A stretch of 64,000 nt of DNA from Pollutiaquabacter sp046052345 (GCA_046052345.1 JBJOMN010000007.1:248001-312000), one strand, 5' to 3'. Shown: positions 8,336 through 17,184, counted from the first letter of the stretch. Numbers and translations: made by a program. The notes: generated by a model not told the origin, from the letters alone.

Positions 8336-9130
8336 TTGTCTGCCACCAGCTACGCACTCATCACCGGAGCGTCCTCCGGAATAGGACTGGAGCTGGCACG
8401 CATCTTCGCGGCTAACCGGATTCCGATGGTCCTGGTAGCACGAAGGAGGCATAAGCTTGAAGAGTTGGCACAGGAATTGAAGCGGGATACCGGCACGGAA
8501 GTCCTCCTGTTCCCGTGCGATCTCAGTCTCTCCGAAGCTGCGGTCTCGGTAAGTGAATTCTGCAGGAGCAACGGCCTCCGTATCGGTTATCTGGTGAATA
8601 ATGCCGGCTTCGGTGATTACGGGACGTTCGCCGAGAGCGACCTCGACAAGCTTCGTCGTATGATTGCCGTGAATATCGATTCGCTGACCGCACTGACGCA
8701 TCTCTTTCTCCCGGAAATGCTTGCAAAGAAAGAGGGCAAGATCCTGAATGTGTCTTCCATGGCGGCCTTCCTTCCCGGACCGCAGATGGCAGTCTATTAT
8801 GCCACGAAGGCGTTCGTACTTCATTTCAGCGAGGCGCTTTCGGCAGAGACAGCCGGTACCGGAGTAACGGTTACCGCACTTTGCCCGGGACCGACTCACA
8901 GCGGTTTCTACGATGCGGCCGGTATGGATGGCATACGCTTATTCAGATCCGGCAGAGTGGCTGCCTCGCGCAGCGTGGCCCGGTACGGATACCGTGCGCT
9001 CATGCGCGGGAAGCGGGTAGCAGTATATGACCGTCTCAACTCGCTCATGACTGCAACCATCGGCTGGTTTCCGAGAAGCTGGGTGCTTCGTGTCGCGGGA
9101 TACCTGAATACGAAGTCCGGCGGGCACTGA
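8336..9130 (+). CDS. Short-chain dehydrogenase/reductase (SDR, classical)
   Basis: 264 residues. The nucleotide-binding motif TGASSGIG lies at about residues 9-16, NNAGFG near 85, the catalytic serine in NVSSM and the catalytic pair YYATK near 155-160. CPGPTHSGF follows the active site, as in the DltE/YqjQ-like SDR group. It would reduce or oxidise a carbonyl or alcohol with NAD(P)H; the substrate cannot be told. The start is TTG at 8336: no ATG or GTG lies in frame between the upstream region and the nucleotide-binding motif. It lies 124 bp after panC and 173 bp before the cysteine desulfurase, so it is probably its own unit. Confidence 0.88.
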   Translation: MSATSYALITGASSGIGLELARIFAANRIPMVLVARRRHKLEELAQELKRDTGTEVLLFPCDLSLSEAAVSVSEFCRSNGLRIGYLVNNAGFGDYGTFAESDLDKLRRMIAVNIDSLTALTHLFLPEMLAKKEGKILNVSSMAAFLPGPQMAVYYATKAFVLHFSEALSAETAGTGVTVTALCPGPTHSGFYDAAGMDGIRLFRSGRVAASRSVARYGYRALMRGKRVAVYDRLNSLMTATIGWFPRSWVLRVAGYLNTKSGGH

Positions 9131-9205
9131 TTCGTACTGTTCATCCGTATCGCCCATTAGGGTGCGTGATTCGCCGGTCCTGCCCACGTCGTGCTGCTCC
9201 TTTCC

Positions 9206-9233
9206 TTGGGATTTATTCTCCGTTGTAACTTTG
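9206..9233 (+). promoter_or_regulatory. Promoter for the cysteine desulfurase gene
   Basis: TTG (9206-9208), 17 nt, TAACTTTG (9226-9233). The -7 box is a full match to TAnnTTTG. It predicts a leader of about 65 nt before the ATG at 9304. Confidence 0.5.
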
Positions 9234-9303
9234 TCGCTGAAGGCCATCCCGTTTCAGTCGGTTGCCTCCTGAGTTCATTCATCCTGATTGCTAATCCTGA
9301 AAG

Positions 9304-10434
9304 ATGACCGCCCCGATCTACCTGGACTACAACGCCACGACACCGGTACACCCCGAGGTGCTTCAGCGGATGCTTCCGTTTTTTTCGGAAGACTTCGGAA
9401 ATCCCGCCAGCAGGACGCATGCCTGGGGTTGGAGGGCGGCGGAGGCTGTTGCAGCCGCGCGCGAACAGGTTGCCGCGCTTATCGGTGCCTCTTCGCACGA
9501 TATCGTGTTCACTTCAGGCGCTACAGAGTCGATCAACCTTGCATTGAAAGGTGTCTTCGACGTATACGGAAGGCAGCGCCGTCGTATCGTCACTGTGGCT
9601 ACGGAGCACCGAGCCGTGTTGGACACGTGTAAGCGACTCGAAACGTCCGGTGCAGAGGTCATTGTGGTGCCGGTACAGGCTGACGGAATGATCGATATGG
9701 ATGTTCTGCGGATGGCGGTAGACGGACACACATCGTTGGTAGCGGTCATGATGGCCAATAACGAGACCGGCGTCGTACAGCCGCTGCGGGACGTTTCCGC
9801 TATCGCACATGCGCACGGAGCCTTCCTATTTTCAGATACCACACAGGCTGCGGGCAAACTTCGCATCGACGTGGACGAGGAAGGCATCGACCTCTGTTGT
9901 CTGTCTGCACACAAGTTCTACGGTCCAAAAGGGGCAGGGGCTTTGTTCGTCCGCAGGAAAAACCCGCGTGTAGCCGTTGCCGCCCAATTGGACGGTGGCG
10001 GCCACGAGAACGGCCGTCGTAGCGGGACGCTTAACGTCCCCGGTATCGTCGGGTTGGGTGCCGCAGCTGAGTTGGCGGCAAAGGAGTGGTGGCCGGACGC
10101 AGAACGTATTTCTGTTCTGCGTACACAGCTGGAGCAGTGCCTTTTGGATCTGGGGGGTGTCTCTGTCAATGGCAATACCCGCTTCCGTTTGCCGAATACG
10201 ACAAATCTGTACTTCAGCGGACATCCGGTAGCCGGAATGATCCAAAAGCTGGGAGGCCTGGGGGTTTCAGCCGGAAGCGCCTGTTCCTCTGCGTCGCAGG
10301 CGCCTTCACATGTATTGAAGGCGATGGGACTCAGCGACGAGGAAGCGGCTTCTTCGCTGCGCTTCTCATTGGGTAAAATGACTACGGAGGAGGAGGTGGT
10401 TGACACAGTCGATACCCTCAGGCAGGTCTTATAA
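9304..10434 (+). CDS. Cysteine desulfurase (NifS/IscS family, class V aminotransferase fold)
   Basis: 376 residues. It releases sulfur from cysteine as a persulfide for Fe-S clusters and thiocofactors, using pyridoxal phosphate. It opens YLDYNATTPVHPEV. The PLP lysine is K204 in SAHKFYGPKG, and the persulfide cysteine is C327 in GSACSSAS. The short loop around the active cysteine and the RFSLGKMTTEEEV end fit the NifS/IscS group rather than SufS. It sits alone, with no iscU, iscA or suf gene beside it, so which scaffold it serves is unknown. Confidence 0.93.
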   Translation: MTAPIYLDYNATTPVHPEVLQRMLPFFSEDFGNPASRTHAWGWRAAEAVAAAREQVAALIGASSHDIVFTSGATESINLALKGVFDVYGRQRRRIVTVATEHRAVLDTCKRLETSGAEVIVVPVQADGMIDMDVLRMAVDGHTSLVAVMMANNETGVVQPLRDVSAIAHAHGAFLFSDTTQAAGKLRIDVDEEGIDLCCLSAHKFYGPKGAGALFVRRKNPRVAVAAQLDGGGHENGRRSGTLNVPGIVGLGAAAELAAKEWWPDAERISVLRTQLEQCLLDLGGVSVNGNTRFRLPNTTNLYFSGHPVAGMIQKLGGLGVSAGSACSSASQAPSHVLKAMGLSDEEAASSLRFSLGKMTTEEEVVDTVDTLRQVL

Positions 10435-10457
10435 CCCCATAAGCCGGACCTTAAAAT

Positions 10458-10480
10458 ATCTCCTCTAAAGCGGAGATTTT
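10458..10480 (+). terminator. Possible terminator after the cysteine desulfurase
   Basis: ATCTCC (10458-10463) pairs with GGAGAT (10472-10477) over an 8-nt loop and is followed by TTTTC; A residues precede it, so it could work in both directions. The stem is short. Confidence 0.4.
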
Positions 10481-10512
10481 CTTGCCGCCTTGCCAGATTC
10501 AGGACTTATTTC

Positions 10513-10543
10513 TTGCATTTAAGGCCGTCTTTTATTATATTTA
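10513..10543 (+). promoter_or_regulatory. Promoter candidate for the small secreted protein and PKD/CHU_C gene
   Basis: TTG (10513-10515), 20 nt, TATATTTA (10536-10543), one mismatch from TAnnTTTG. It lies about 35 bp upstream of the ATG at 10579. Confidence 0.4.
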
Positions 10544-10578
10544 AAACAGGTTCATTTTTTTCACCTATTCCTTTATTC

Positions 10579-10884
10579 ATGTTCAGATTCATCCTTCTGC
10601 CGGCACTTTTCATTTTTTGTCTCGGTGCTACCCGGGCGCAAACACCCGAAGACAGTCTTGCCACGTATAAAATCACCGGGCAGGCACATATATTCATGTG
10701 TCCCTTCCTTTCGCCAAAGTTCATGGATGTATTGAAGGATGCCTGTAAATGCGAAGTGAACAAATCCGAAGACCTGGTCATCCATGTCACGGACGGACTT
10801 CCGCTGGATGAGGAGCGCATTCTCAGGAGTGCCGAATCATTAGGATATGAGCGCAAACTGATCACCATAGAGCGTATCCGTTGA
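10579..10884 (+). CDS. Small secreted protein, possibly ferredoxin-like (HMA-like) fold
   Basis: 101 residues from ATG 10579, with a clear signal peptide (MFRFILLPALFIFCLGATRAQ). The mature part of about 80 residues reads ITGQAHIFMCPFLSPKFMDVLKD, then a KCEV strand, HVTDG, ILRSAESLGY and a final ITIERI strand. The beta-alpha-beta-beta-alpha-beta order resembles heavy-metal-associated domains, but the CxxC metal motif is missing: its place holds a single cysteine (MCPF) and two more cysteines follow (ACKC). Its stop is one base before the ATG of the large PKD/CHU_C gene, so the two are almost surely translated from one message. Function unknown; a partner or chaperone of the large secreted protein is a guess. 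Confidence 0.75.
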   Translation: MFRFILLPALFIFCLGATRAQTPEDSLATYKITGQAHIFMCPFLSPKFMDVLKDACKCEVNKSEDLVIHVTDGLPLDEERILRSAESLGYERKLITIERIR

Positions 10885-10885
10885 A

Positions 10886-13465
10886 ATGAAAAGGCATCTG
10901 CTTCTTTTGCTGCTGTTTGCTGCCTTTTCGGCTCCGGCACAGACCAATACTTTTTACAGGCGTTACAACATACCCGGTATGCAGGGAGGGCTCAGCATCG
11001 TAGAAACTCCGGATGGAGGGTTTGTCGGCATCGGTCAGCATGAAGGGAACGGAAGTGCCGGCGACTGCGATATTTATGCGTATAAAGTCGACGCCTGCGG
11101 AAATCTGCAATGGATGAAGCTCATGGGAACGGGGAGGCAAGAGGGTGGAAAAAGCATTTTCCGACGCGCCAACGGCCATTTGCTACTGGTCGGATTATAC
11201 GATGCCACCGGGTTTCTGATGGAACTGGATATGAACGGTAATTTATTGTGGGAGCGCAGGTACAATGGACTTTCCTGGACGATCGCTGTCACGGAGGATC
11301 AAACGGGGAACCTGATTGTGACAGGGACCACCTCATCGAATGCACAGTATGTTGTGATGAAATGCGACCCCGTCGGGAACGTGATATGGTCGAAATTGTA
11401 TGATGGCTTGGGCTACCTTGCCACATCCGTTCTCCGTCTTCCCCAAAACAGGTTCCTGGTATCTGCCGCCTTCAATGTTCCAAACGGTGATTTTTCCTTG
11501 AATTGTATCGATGGAAACGGAACCGTCCTTTGGTCGAAGTCATACGGAGGATTCGGATTCAGTGATGTCGACCATAATCCATGGGGGTCCAAATCGATCC
11601 TGGATCCCTCGGGATCCTACGTGTATGTCGTTTCACAGACTGCCGTAAACGGGAGTGATAACATACTTTTATCCAAGATAAATCTGACCTCCCACTCAGA
11701 TGTGTGGACAAAGGTTATCGGCGACAACAATTCCGAACAGCCAAGGGATATCGTATTGACCGACCAGGGTGTCGCAATTCTTGGCAATACCAGCAGCTTC
11801 AATGTGCCTGCCAATCCTGCAGCCGGGATCTTCGCCGACATGGGCGAGCGGGATGTGTTGCTGATTAATCTGGATGCACAAGGAAACAAATTATGGGCAC
11901 GGACATACGGTGCGGAAGAACGAGACAAGGGTATTGGCCTGCGCCATAATGATGACGGCACGTTTCTCATAAGTGCCTATACTTCATCACCCTATTTCGG
12001 CAACACCGATATCTCGATGGATCCGCTTTTTATTCGCACCGATTCATTGGGTATGGTGGCCTGTCAGGTCTATTCACCTCCTATCACTGTCCAGGCCTAT
12101 AATCTTACCTCTTCCAACTCCGGTACGGCTTCTGCCTATCCCGTATCCGCCTTCGCTGCCGCATCCATTGTCGCGGATTACTCCCCATCCGACAACTATC
12201 AATGTCTTTCCTGTATCACTGAACCCCTTTTTGTCCCAAGCGACACCGTTGTTTGTGTCAATGACACGGTACATTTCTTCAATACCACGGTTATCGGACT
12301 GACCTGTTTTCAGCGTTGGTCGGTGGACGGCTCGCTTTTCGATGGTTCTCTTGATACAATCACCTATGTTTTCGACCAGCCGGGGACCTATCCGATCCTC
12401 TTGTACTCCAATTGCGGGGCCAGCACTGACACGTTCCGTACCACCATCAGGGTGACGCCTTATCCGGCAACTGACTTCTCAACTTCAGACGGTTGTCTCA
12501 GGGACACTACGCAGTTCACCAACAATACCCTCATAAGTTCAGGTGTCGTTGCCGCTTTTAACTGGTCACTGGGAGACAATACTTACAGTTCGGATTTCTC
12601 ACCTTCCCACATTTACCGTTCTCCGGGCAGTTACACCGTGCTGCTTTCGGCCACTTCCGAAGACGGCTGTATGTATACCGATTACGACACGGTGACCATT
12701 CATCCTTTGCCGCTGGTTTCGTTCTACATGGAAAGCGTCTGTGACAGGGATTCTTCCGAGGTCTTTAACAATACCACCAGTGTCACTCCGGTATCAAACT
12801 ACGAATGGGACTTTGGAGACGGAACAACGTCGCTTCAGGAGTCTCCGCGTCACCTTTTTCCGGGGCCGGGACATTATTATGTGGGCCTGACGGCCACGGA
12901 TGTTAACGGATGCGAAGAGCGCTTCTACAACGAGTTGGATGTTTTCCCCTTGCCGCGTCCGGAATTCATATTTTCACCTCCTTCCTGCGATATTTATTCC
13001 TTCGCTGAATTTGAAAACCGCTCCTCTAATTACATCTACGCGCAGTGGTCCTTCGGAGATGGCGATACTTCTTCACAGCAGTTTGCTTCTCACCACTACG
13101 CTTCTTCCGGTTCCTATGAAGTGGTATTGCATCTCGAATCCGATAAAGGCTGTGTCGATTCAGTAATCAAGAAGATGGATGTGAATTCGTCTTTCGCCGT
13201 TTGGATACCGAATGCTTTCACCCCGAATGGAGACGGTGTGAACGAACGTTTTATTCCGCTGACCCTTGGGGTGAAGGCCCTCCAAATGGACATATTCAAC
13301 CGCTGGGGTAAAATCGTCTTCCACACCGAAGATCTTGATCAGGGCTGGGACGGTTGTATATCTGATGTGTTCGTCCAGGAGGATGTCTATGAATACCTTA
13401 TCAGTGTCACGGACCAGTGTGACGACAAGCACACCTATCTCGGGCATGTGTCCGTGATAAAATAA
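10886..13465 (+). CDS. Large secreted surface protein: propeller-like repeats, four PKD-type domains, gliding-motility C-terminal domain (CHU_C)
   Basis: 859 residues. Signal peptide MKRHLLLLLLFAAFSAPAQT. Residues about 20-390 contain repeats of about 45-50 residues with the pattern DGGFVGIGQ, DIYAYKVDACGNLQW and WARTYGA, typical of a beta-propeller. Four PKD-type domains follow (about 450-525, 525-605, 607-690 and 688-770), two with the WDFGDG/WSFGDG hallmark. The end, from VWIPNAFTPNGDGVNERF to the last residue, is the CHU_C domain, which serves as a type B T9SS signal. It is thus expected to be exported and attached to or released from the surface. A role in adhesion or substrate binding is usual for this layout, but the ligand is unknown. 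The ATG follows the preceding stop by one base. Confidence 0.88.
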   Translation: MKRHLLLLLLFAAFSAPAQTNTFYRRYNIPGMQGGLSIVETPDGGFVGIGQHEGNGSAGDCDIYAYKVDACGNLQWMKLMGTGRQEGGKSIFRRANGHLLLVGLYDATGFLMELDMNGNLLWERRYNGLSWTIAVTEDQTGNLIVTGTTSSNAQYVVMKCDPVGNVIWSKLYDGLGYLATSVLRLPQNRFLVSAAFNVPNGDFSLNCIDGNGTVLWSKSYGGFGFSDVDHNPWGSKSILDPSGSYVYVVSQTAVNGSDNILLSKINLTSHSDVWTKVIGDNNSEQPRDIVLTDQGVAILGNTSSFNVPANPAAGIFADMGERDVLLINLDAQGNKLWARTYGAEERDKGIGLRHNDDGTFLISAYTSSPYFGNTDISMDPLFIRTDSLGMVACQVYSPPITVQAYNLTSSNSGTASAYPVSAFAAASIVADYSPSDNYQCLSCITEPLFVPSDTVVCVNDTVHFFNTTVIGLTCFQRWSVDGSLFDGSLDTITYVFDQPGTYPILLYSNCGASTDTFRTTIRVTPYPATDFSTSDGCLRDTTQFTNNTLISSGVVAAFNWSLGDNTYSSDFSPSHIYRSPGSYTVLLSATSEDGCMYTDYDTVTIHPLPLVSFYMESVCDRDSSEVFNNTTSVTPVSNYEWDFGDGTTSLQESPRHLFPGPGHYYVGLTATDVNGCEERFYNELDVFPLPRPEFIFSPPSCDIYSFAEFENRSSNYIYAQWSFGDGDTSSQQFASHHYASSGSYEVVLHLESDKGCVDSVIKKMDVNSSFAVWIPNAFTPNGDGVNERFIPLTLGVKALQMDIFNRWGKIVFHTEDLDQGWDGCISDVFVQEDVYEYLISVTDQCDDKHTYLGHVSVIK

Positions 13466-13522
13466 GGCGGGCTTCATGTGCCGCCAGGTTCTGCCGCTTT
13501 CCTGCTTTCATTCATAGCCCGG

Positions 13523-13554
13523 TTTGCCTTTCCTGTCCATTACTTCTATCTTGA
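13523..13554 (+). promoter_or_regulatory. Weak promoter candidate for the VIT1-type transporter gene
   Basis: TTTG (13523-13526), 20 nt, TATCTTGA (13547-13554). The -7 box is off by two bases but has the same TATCTTG core seen before panC and the first cold-shock gene. Confidence 0.3.
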
Positions 13555-13573
13555 GGCGCGTAATCAAGACGGA

Positions 13574-14287
13574 ATGGACACACATCTGCATCACGACCTG
13601 CCACATCATCATGAAGAGCATTTCAAGCAATCCGAAGTCGTCAGGGACATCGTCATCGGTATGTCGGACGGACTCACGGTTCCCTTCGCGCTTGCGGCCG
13701 GGCTGAGCGGGGCTGACCTGGACAATAATATCATCTGGACTGCCGGACTAGCCGAGATCGTCGCAGGTTCCATTGCCATGGGATTAGGCGGCTATCTGGC
13801 GGGAAAGACGGAAGTGGAGCATTATGATTCCGAGCTCAAGCGGGAGTACCGCGAATGTGTAACGCATTATGAAACCGAGCGCAAGGAAGTCATGGACATT
13901 CTCGCCCAGTACGGTCTGTCCAGACAGTCGCAGGAGCTGGTGATGAACGAAATGGAAAAGGACACCGACAAATGGGTGGAGTTCATGATGCGGTTCGAGC
14001 TGGGACTTGAAAAACCCGATCCGGACCGTGCCCGCAAAAGCGCTATGAACATCGGCTTCTCCTACATCGTGGGAGGGGTCATTCCGCTGACCGCATACTT
14101 CTTTACTGAAACACCCCACGACGGGCTGGTCATCTCGAGTGCGATCACCGTCCTTTGCCTTTTCTTCTTCGGCTTCTATAAGAGCAAGGTGACCGGTCAG
14201 GTCCCGCTCAAGGGCGCCCTTCGCACGACCCTTATCGGCGTCTTGGCCGCAGGAGCTGCCTACGGTTTGGCCAGCCTTTTCTCCTGA
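13574..14287 (+). CDS. VIT1/CCC1 family transporter (predicted Fe2+/Mn2+)
   Basis: 237 residues from ATG 13574; the frame is open back to a GTG at 13478, but that stretch shows no family similarity. Family members move ferrous iron or manganese out of the cytoplasm. The N-terminus is His-rich (HLHHDLPHHHEEH). IVIGMSDGLTVPFALAAGL is the diagnostic first helix, then a second helix with GSIAMGLGGYLAGKTE, then a hydrophilic stretch (residues about 90-160) rich in Glu and Met like the family's cytosolic metal-binding domain, and three more helices. Five membrane segments in total fit the family. A short gap of 32 bp leads to the following GT-C/TPR gene, so they may share a message. Confidence 0.85.
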   Translation: MDTHLHHDLPHHHEEHFKQSEVVRDIVIGMSDGLTVPFALAAGLSGADLDNNIIWTAGLAEIVAGSIAMGLGGYLAGKTEVEHYDSELKREYRECVTHYETERKEVMDILAQYGLSRQSQELVMNEMEKDTDKWVEFMMRFELGLEKPDPDRARKSAMNIGFSYIVGGVIPLTAYFFTETPHDGLVISSAITVLCLFFFGFYKSKVTGQVPLKGALRTTLIGVLAAGAAYGLASLFS

Positions 14288-14319
14288 TACTTCCGCAGAA
14301 TCATTCAGCCACATCCACG

Positions 14320-16137
14320 GTGACAGCAAAAACCAAACGAAACGTACCTTCTGCAGCAGGCGACAATCGCCCGATGATCTTTGCAGTGCTACTGCTGCTG
14401 ATCTCGGTGCCTTTGCTGTCACAGCTGGTGACAGACTTCTTCCTGAACATCGATGACGACTTGTTCTTCACGAACAATCCTCATCTGAGGTCTTTGTCGT
14501 GGGAAAATCTTCGGGCGATCTTTACCACCTACTATGGCGGCAACTACCATCCGGTGACCACGGTCATTGAAGCGGTGGAATACAAGCTTTTCGGACTGAA
14601 GGCGGCCGGTTTTCATGCTGTTTCGCTGATCGTCCACCTGCTCAACGGTTGGTTGGTCTATCGATTGACAGCACACTTTTCGGATCGATTCGATTTCCGT
14701 GCATTGGTAACGGCTGTTTTCCTGCTACATCCTATGCACATCGAGCCCGTGGCTTGGATCACCGACAAGACGGACCTTTATTATTCTGCTTTTTTCCTCG
14801 CGGCGCTCGACTGTTACCTTCGGTATATCAAGAACGGAGAGAAGCGGCTGCTGGTCTGGACGGCAATCCTTTTCCTGTTTTCCCTCGGTTCCAAGCCTGC
14901 TGCCATCGCATTTCCGTTGGTCCTCTTCATCGTGGACTGGCATTTCGGTCGCGGTTTCCGCAGCGAGATGCTCTACAAGTCATCGCTGCTGCTTGTTTCC
15001 ATCCTCTTCGCGTATGTCACCTTCACGTCCTTGGATGCCGGTAGCAAGCTGTCTTCACAACTCATGCCGGACTACTCGGTCGTTGAACGCTTCTTCGTGG
15101 TCAATTATGCATTCGCCTATTATATCGTCGCTTTTTTTCTTCCACTGAGCCTTTCTGCGTTGCATCTTGCTCCGGCCGAGCTGACGGTCTGGTACTACAT
15201 CGCACCGCTTCTCAACGCTGCAGTCATATACGGTGTTTACGGGTCATTCAGGACCGACAGGATGCTGCTAAGCGGCTTCCTTTTTTATGCGGTTACGATC
15301 GGGTTGGTGGTACAGATCGTCCCCTCCGGTTACAATGTCGTAGCTGAACGTTACAGTTACATGCCTTATCTGGGATTGTCGATGGCCGTCGCATCAATGT
15401 ATGTTCATGCCAGGCAGACTTCTTCGAAGAGGGCCAATGCCATGCGGTTGCTGGCTGTTTTCTCCGTACTCCTCCTGGTGTTCTCTTTCCGACGGGCTGC
15501 CGAGTGGAAAGACCTGGCGACCAACAACCGCACCATCGCCGACCGGAATCCTCATTCCGCCTATGCACAGCTATCTGCCGCTTTTCAGGAATTGAATGCA
15601 GGAAGGGTGGAGGAGTCGTTGCGGTATGCCGCATTGGCCGAAGAGTTAGACTCCGAAGGAGCGGAAGTACAGTTCCTGAAAGGCAAGATCCATTTCGCCC
15701 TTCGCAACAACACTTACGATCAAGCTCTCCAGCAGCGTGAACGTGCCACCGCTCTGGCCGCCTTCCAGAAGGCGAAGCGTTACGGTTCCATGCAGAGGGA
15801 TCTTCCGGAATTCCTTGCCATACTTCATTTCGAGTCGAATACGATGGACTCGGCGGAGGTGTATTTTTCGGAACTCATTTCAGCGGATACCTCCCGGAAC
15901 ACCGGTTACCTTACCAACCGTGCTGTCTGCCGCTACAACCTAAACCGCTTCGAAGGCGCCATCGCGGATTATACCGCCGCGCTCGCCATCGATTCCACGT
16001 TGGGTAATGCACGTGCGGAACGTGGCATCTGTTTTTCCAGGATCGGCCGCAAGCAAGAGGCTTGTGCCGACCTGGAGCGTGCAGTCTCCGAAGGTTTCAG
16101 GGATTACCTGACCGATCTGCAGACAAACTGCCGCTGA
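14320..16137 (+). CDS. Second multi-spanning GT-C/TPR membrane protein (TMTC/PMT-like)
   Basis: 605 residues from GTG 14320; an ATG at 14374 is an alternative. It has the same plan as the protein at 441: a first helix, an outer loop with DDD (LNIDDDLFFTNNP), a second loop with HIEPVAWITDKTDLY, about ten helices in all up to residue 390, then TPR repeats (about 400-600; for example YNLNRFEGAIADYTAALAI). The predicted role is a lipid-linked-sugar glycosyltransferase with a TPR arm, without known substrate. Identity with the first copy looks low outside the loops and TPR pattern, so the duplication is old. It starts 32 bp after the VIT1-type gene. Confidence 0.68.
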   Translation: MTAKTKRNVPSAAGDNRPMIFAVLLLLISVPLLSQLVTDFFLNIDDDLFFTNNPHLRSLSWENLRAIFTTYYGGNYHPVTTVIEAVEYKLFGLKAAGFHAVSLIVHLLNGWLVYRLTAHFSDRFDFRALVTAVFLLHPMHIEPVAWITDKTDLYYSAFFLAALDCYLRYIKNGEKRLLVWTAILFLFSLGSKPAAIAFPLVLFIVDWHFGRGFRSEMLYKSSLLLVSILFAYVTFTSLDAGSKLSSQLMPDYSVVERFFVVNYAFAYYIVAFFLPLSLSALHLAPAELTVWYYIAPLLNAAVIYGVYGSFRTDRMLLSGFLFYAVTIGLVVQIVPSGYNVVAERYSYMPYLGLSMAVASMYVHARQTSSKRANAMRLLAVFSVLLLVFSFRRAAEWKDLATNNRTIADRNPHSAYAQLSAAFQELNAGRVEESLRYAALAEELDSEGAEVQFLKGKIHFALRNNTYDQALQQRERATALAAFQKAKRYGSMQRDLPEFLAILHFESNTMDSAEVYFSELISADTSRNTGYLTNRAVCRYNLNRFEGAIADYTAALAIDSTLGNARAERGICFSRIGRKQEACADLERAVSEGFRDYLTDLQTNCR

Positions 16138-16201
16138 GCTGCGATGACACAGGTCATTTCGGACCAGTCCCATTAGCCCTACCTTCGACCATCCTACGAC
16201 C

Positions 16202-16966
16202 ATGATCATACACTTCAGGTTCAACGACAGCGACTGCACGGCCGACCTTTCGCGACCGATCGACCTTTCCATGCCGCTGACGACCGGTTCCGACGGGGTG
16301 CAAGCCTTCTATCTGCCGCCGATGGAACTTGAGCCTTTCCGTGCAGGGACTTTTATCGGAGATGTAGCCCAAGGCGGTGCGTGCAATGTGAACAAAGTCA
16401 CGCTGAATCCTCACGGCAACGGTACCCATACCGAAACGGTCGGGCACATCACACGTGACAAGGAGACGGTTTTCGACCATGTGAAGCAATTCTGGTTCGT
16501 CGCCGATCTCGTTTCTGTAGATCCGTCAAAACTTTTCGAGGATCTTGTCATCATGCCGGAGCAGTTGGAGAAAGTGTTGGCGGATCCGCACGAAGCGCTG
16601 ATCATCCGCACTCGGCCCAACGGAAAGGAGAAGCTGAGCCGGCATTATTCCGGAACGAATCCCGCCTATCTCCATCACGAGGCTGCCCGGATGGTTTGTG
16701 AAGCCGGTGTCAGGCATCTGCTGATTGATTTACCCTCAGTGGACAAGGAAGAGGACGGCGGAAAGCTCAGGGCACATCATGCATTCTGGAACCATCCGGA
16801 GAATACCCGCCGCGAAGCGACCATCACCGAATTGATTTATGTTCCGGACGAGGTGCCGGACGGAAGCTATTTACTTAATCTTCAGGTTATCAGCATCATG
16901 AACGATGCGAGTCCTTCCAAACCCGTCATTTACCGTATCCATCGCGTCGGTGGCGGTAGTCATTGA
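16202..16966 (+). CDS. Cyclase-family metal-dependent hydrolase (kynurenine formamidase-like)
   Basis: 254 residues. The family includes arylformamidase (KynB) and related amidohydrolases. The metal motif appears as NPHGNGTHTE near residue 65, followed by HITRD, and an LLIDLPSVDKEEDGG segment around 180 with a following HHAFW histidine pair. Early DLSMPL matches the family start. The exact substrate is uncertain; no tryptophan-degradation genes are near. A weak promoter-like pair (TTTC 16157-16160, 19 nt, TACCTTCG 16180-16187) precedes the ATG. It is the last gene before the 320-bp gap and the respiratory operon. Confidence 0.85.
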   Translation: MIIHFRFNDSDCTADLSRPIDLSMPLTTGSDGVQAFYLPPMELEPFRAGTFIGDVAQGGACNVNKVTLNPHGNGTHTETVGHITRDKETVFDHVKQFWFVADLVSVDPSKLFEDLVIMPEQLEKVLADPHEALIIRTRPNGKEKLSRHYSGTNPAYLHHEAARMVCEAGVRHLLIDLPSVDKEEDGGKLRAHHAFWNHPENTRREATITELIYVPDEVPDGSYLLNLQVISIMNDASPSKPVIYRIHRVGGGSH

Positions 16967-17123
16967 AAAACAATTACATAGCTTCTTAAGGGTGGAGCCG
17001 TTCCGCTCCCCCGGCCCGCCGAATATACAATACCGCGCTGATAATTAACCGATTAATCCTGACTTGATTTCCGTTTGCTGCAGTGACGGGGTATGCCGCT
17101 ATCCGCCCCCACTTTTTCAACAC

Positions 17124-17140
17124 TTTAGAATCGTTCTAAA
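17124..17140. promoter_or_regulatory. Perfect 7-3-7 inverted repeat, candidate operator of the actA operon
   Basis: TTTAGAA, three bases, TTCTAAA. Size and spacing are like sites bound by homodimeric metal regulators (Fur or DtxR/MntR type). It lies about 45 bp upstream of the -7 box. The match to a named regulator is inference; the repeat itself is exact. Confidence 0.45.
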
Positions 17141-17184
17141 ATCATATTTTTTTCAAATTCCATGTCAATTATGGCACTTTCTAA

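Noticed and set aside
13466..13485. GGCGG/CCGCC hairpin right after the PKD/CHU_C stop
   Set aside because: A 5-bp stem with a 10-nt loop and no T run; weak as a terminator.
16994..17009. GGAGC/GCTCC hairpin after the cyclase-family gene
   Set aside because: No T run on either side, so not called as a terminator.
17044..17057. ATTAA-N4-TTAAT repeat upstream of actA
   Set aside because: Only A and T in the arms; easily found by chance and far from the promoter.
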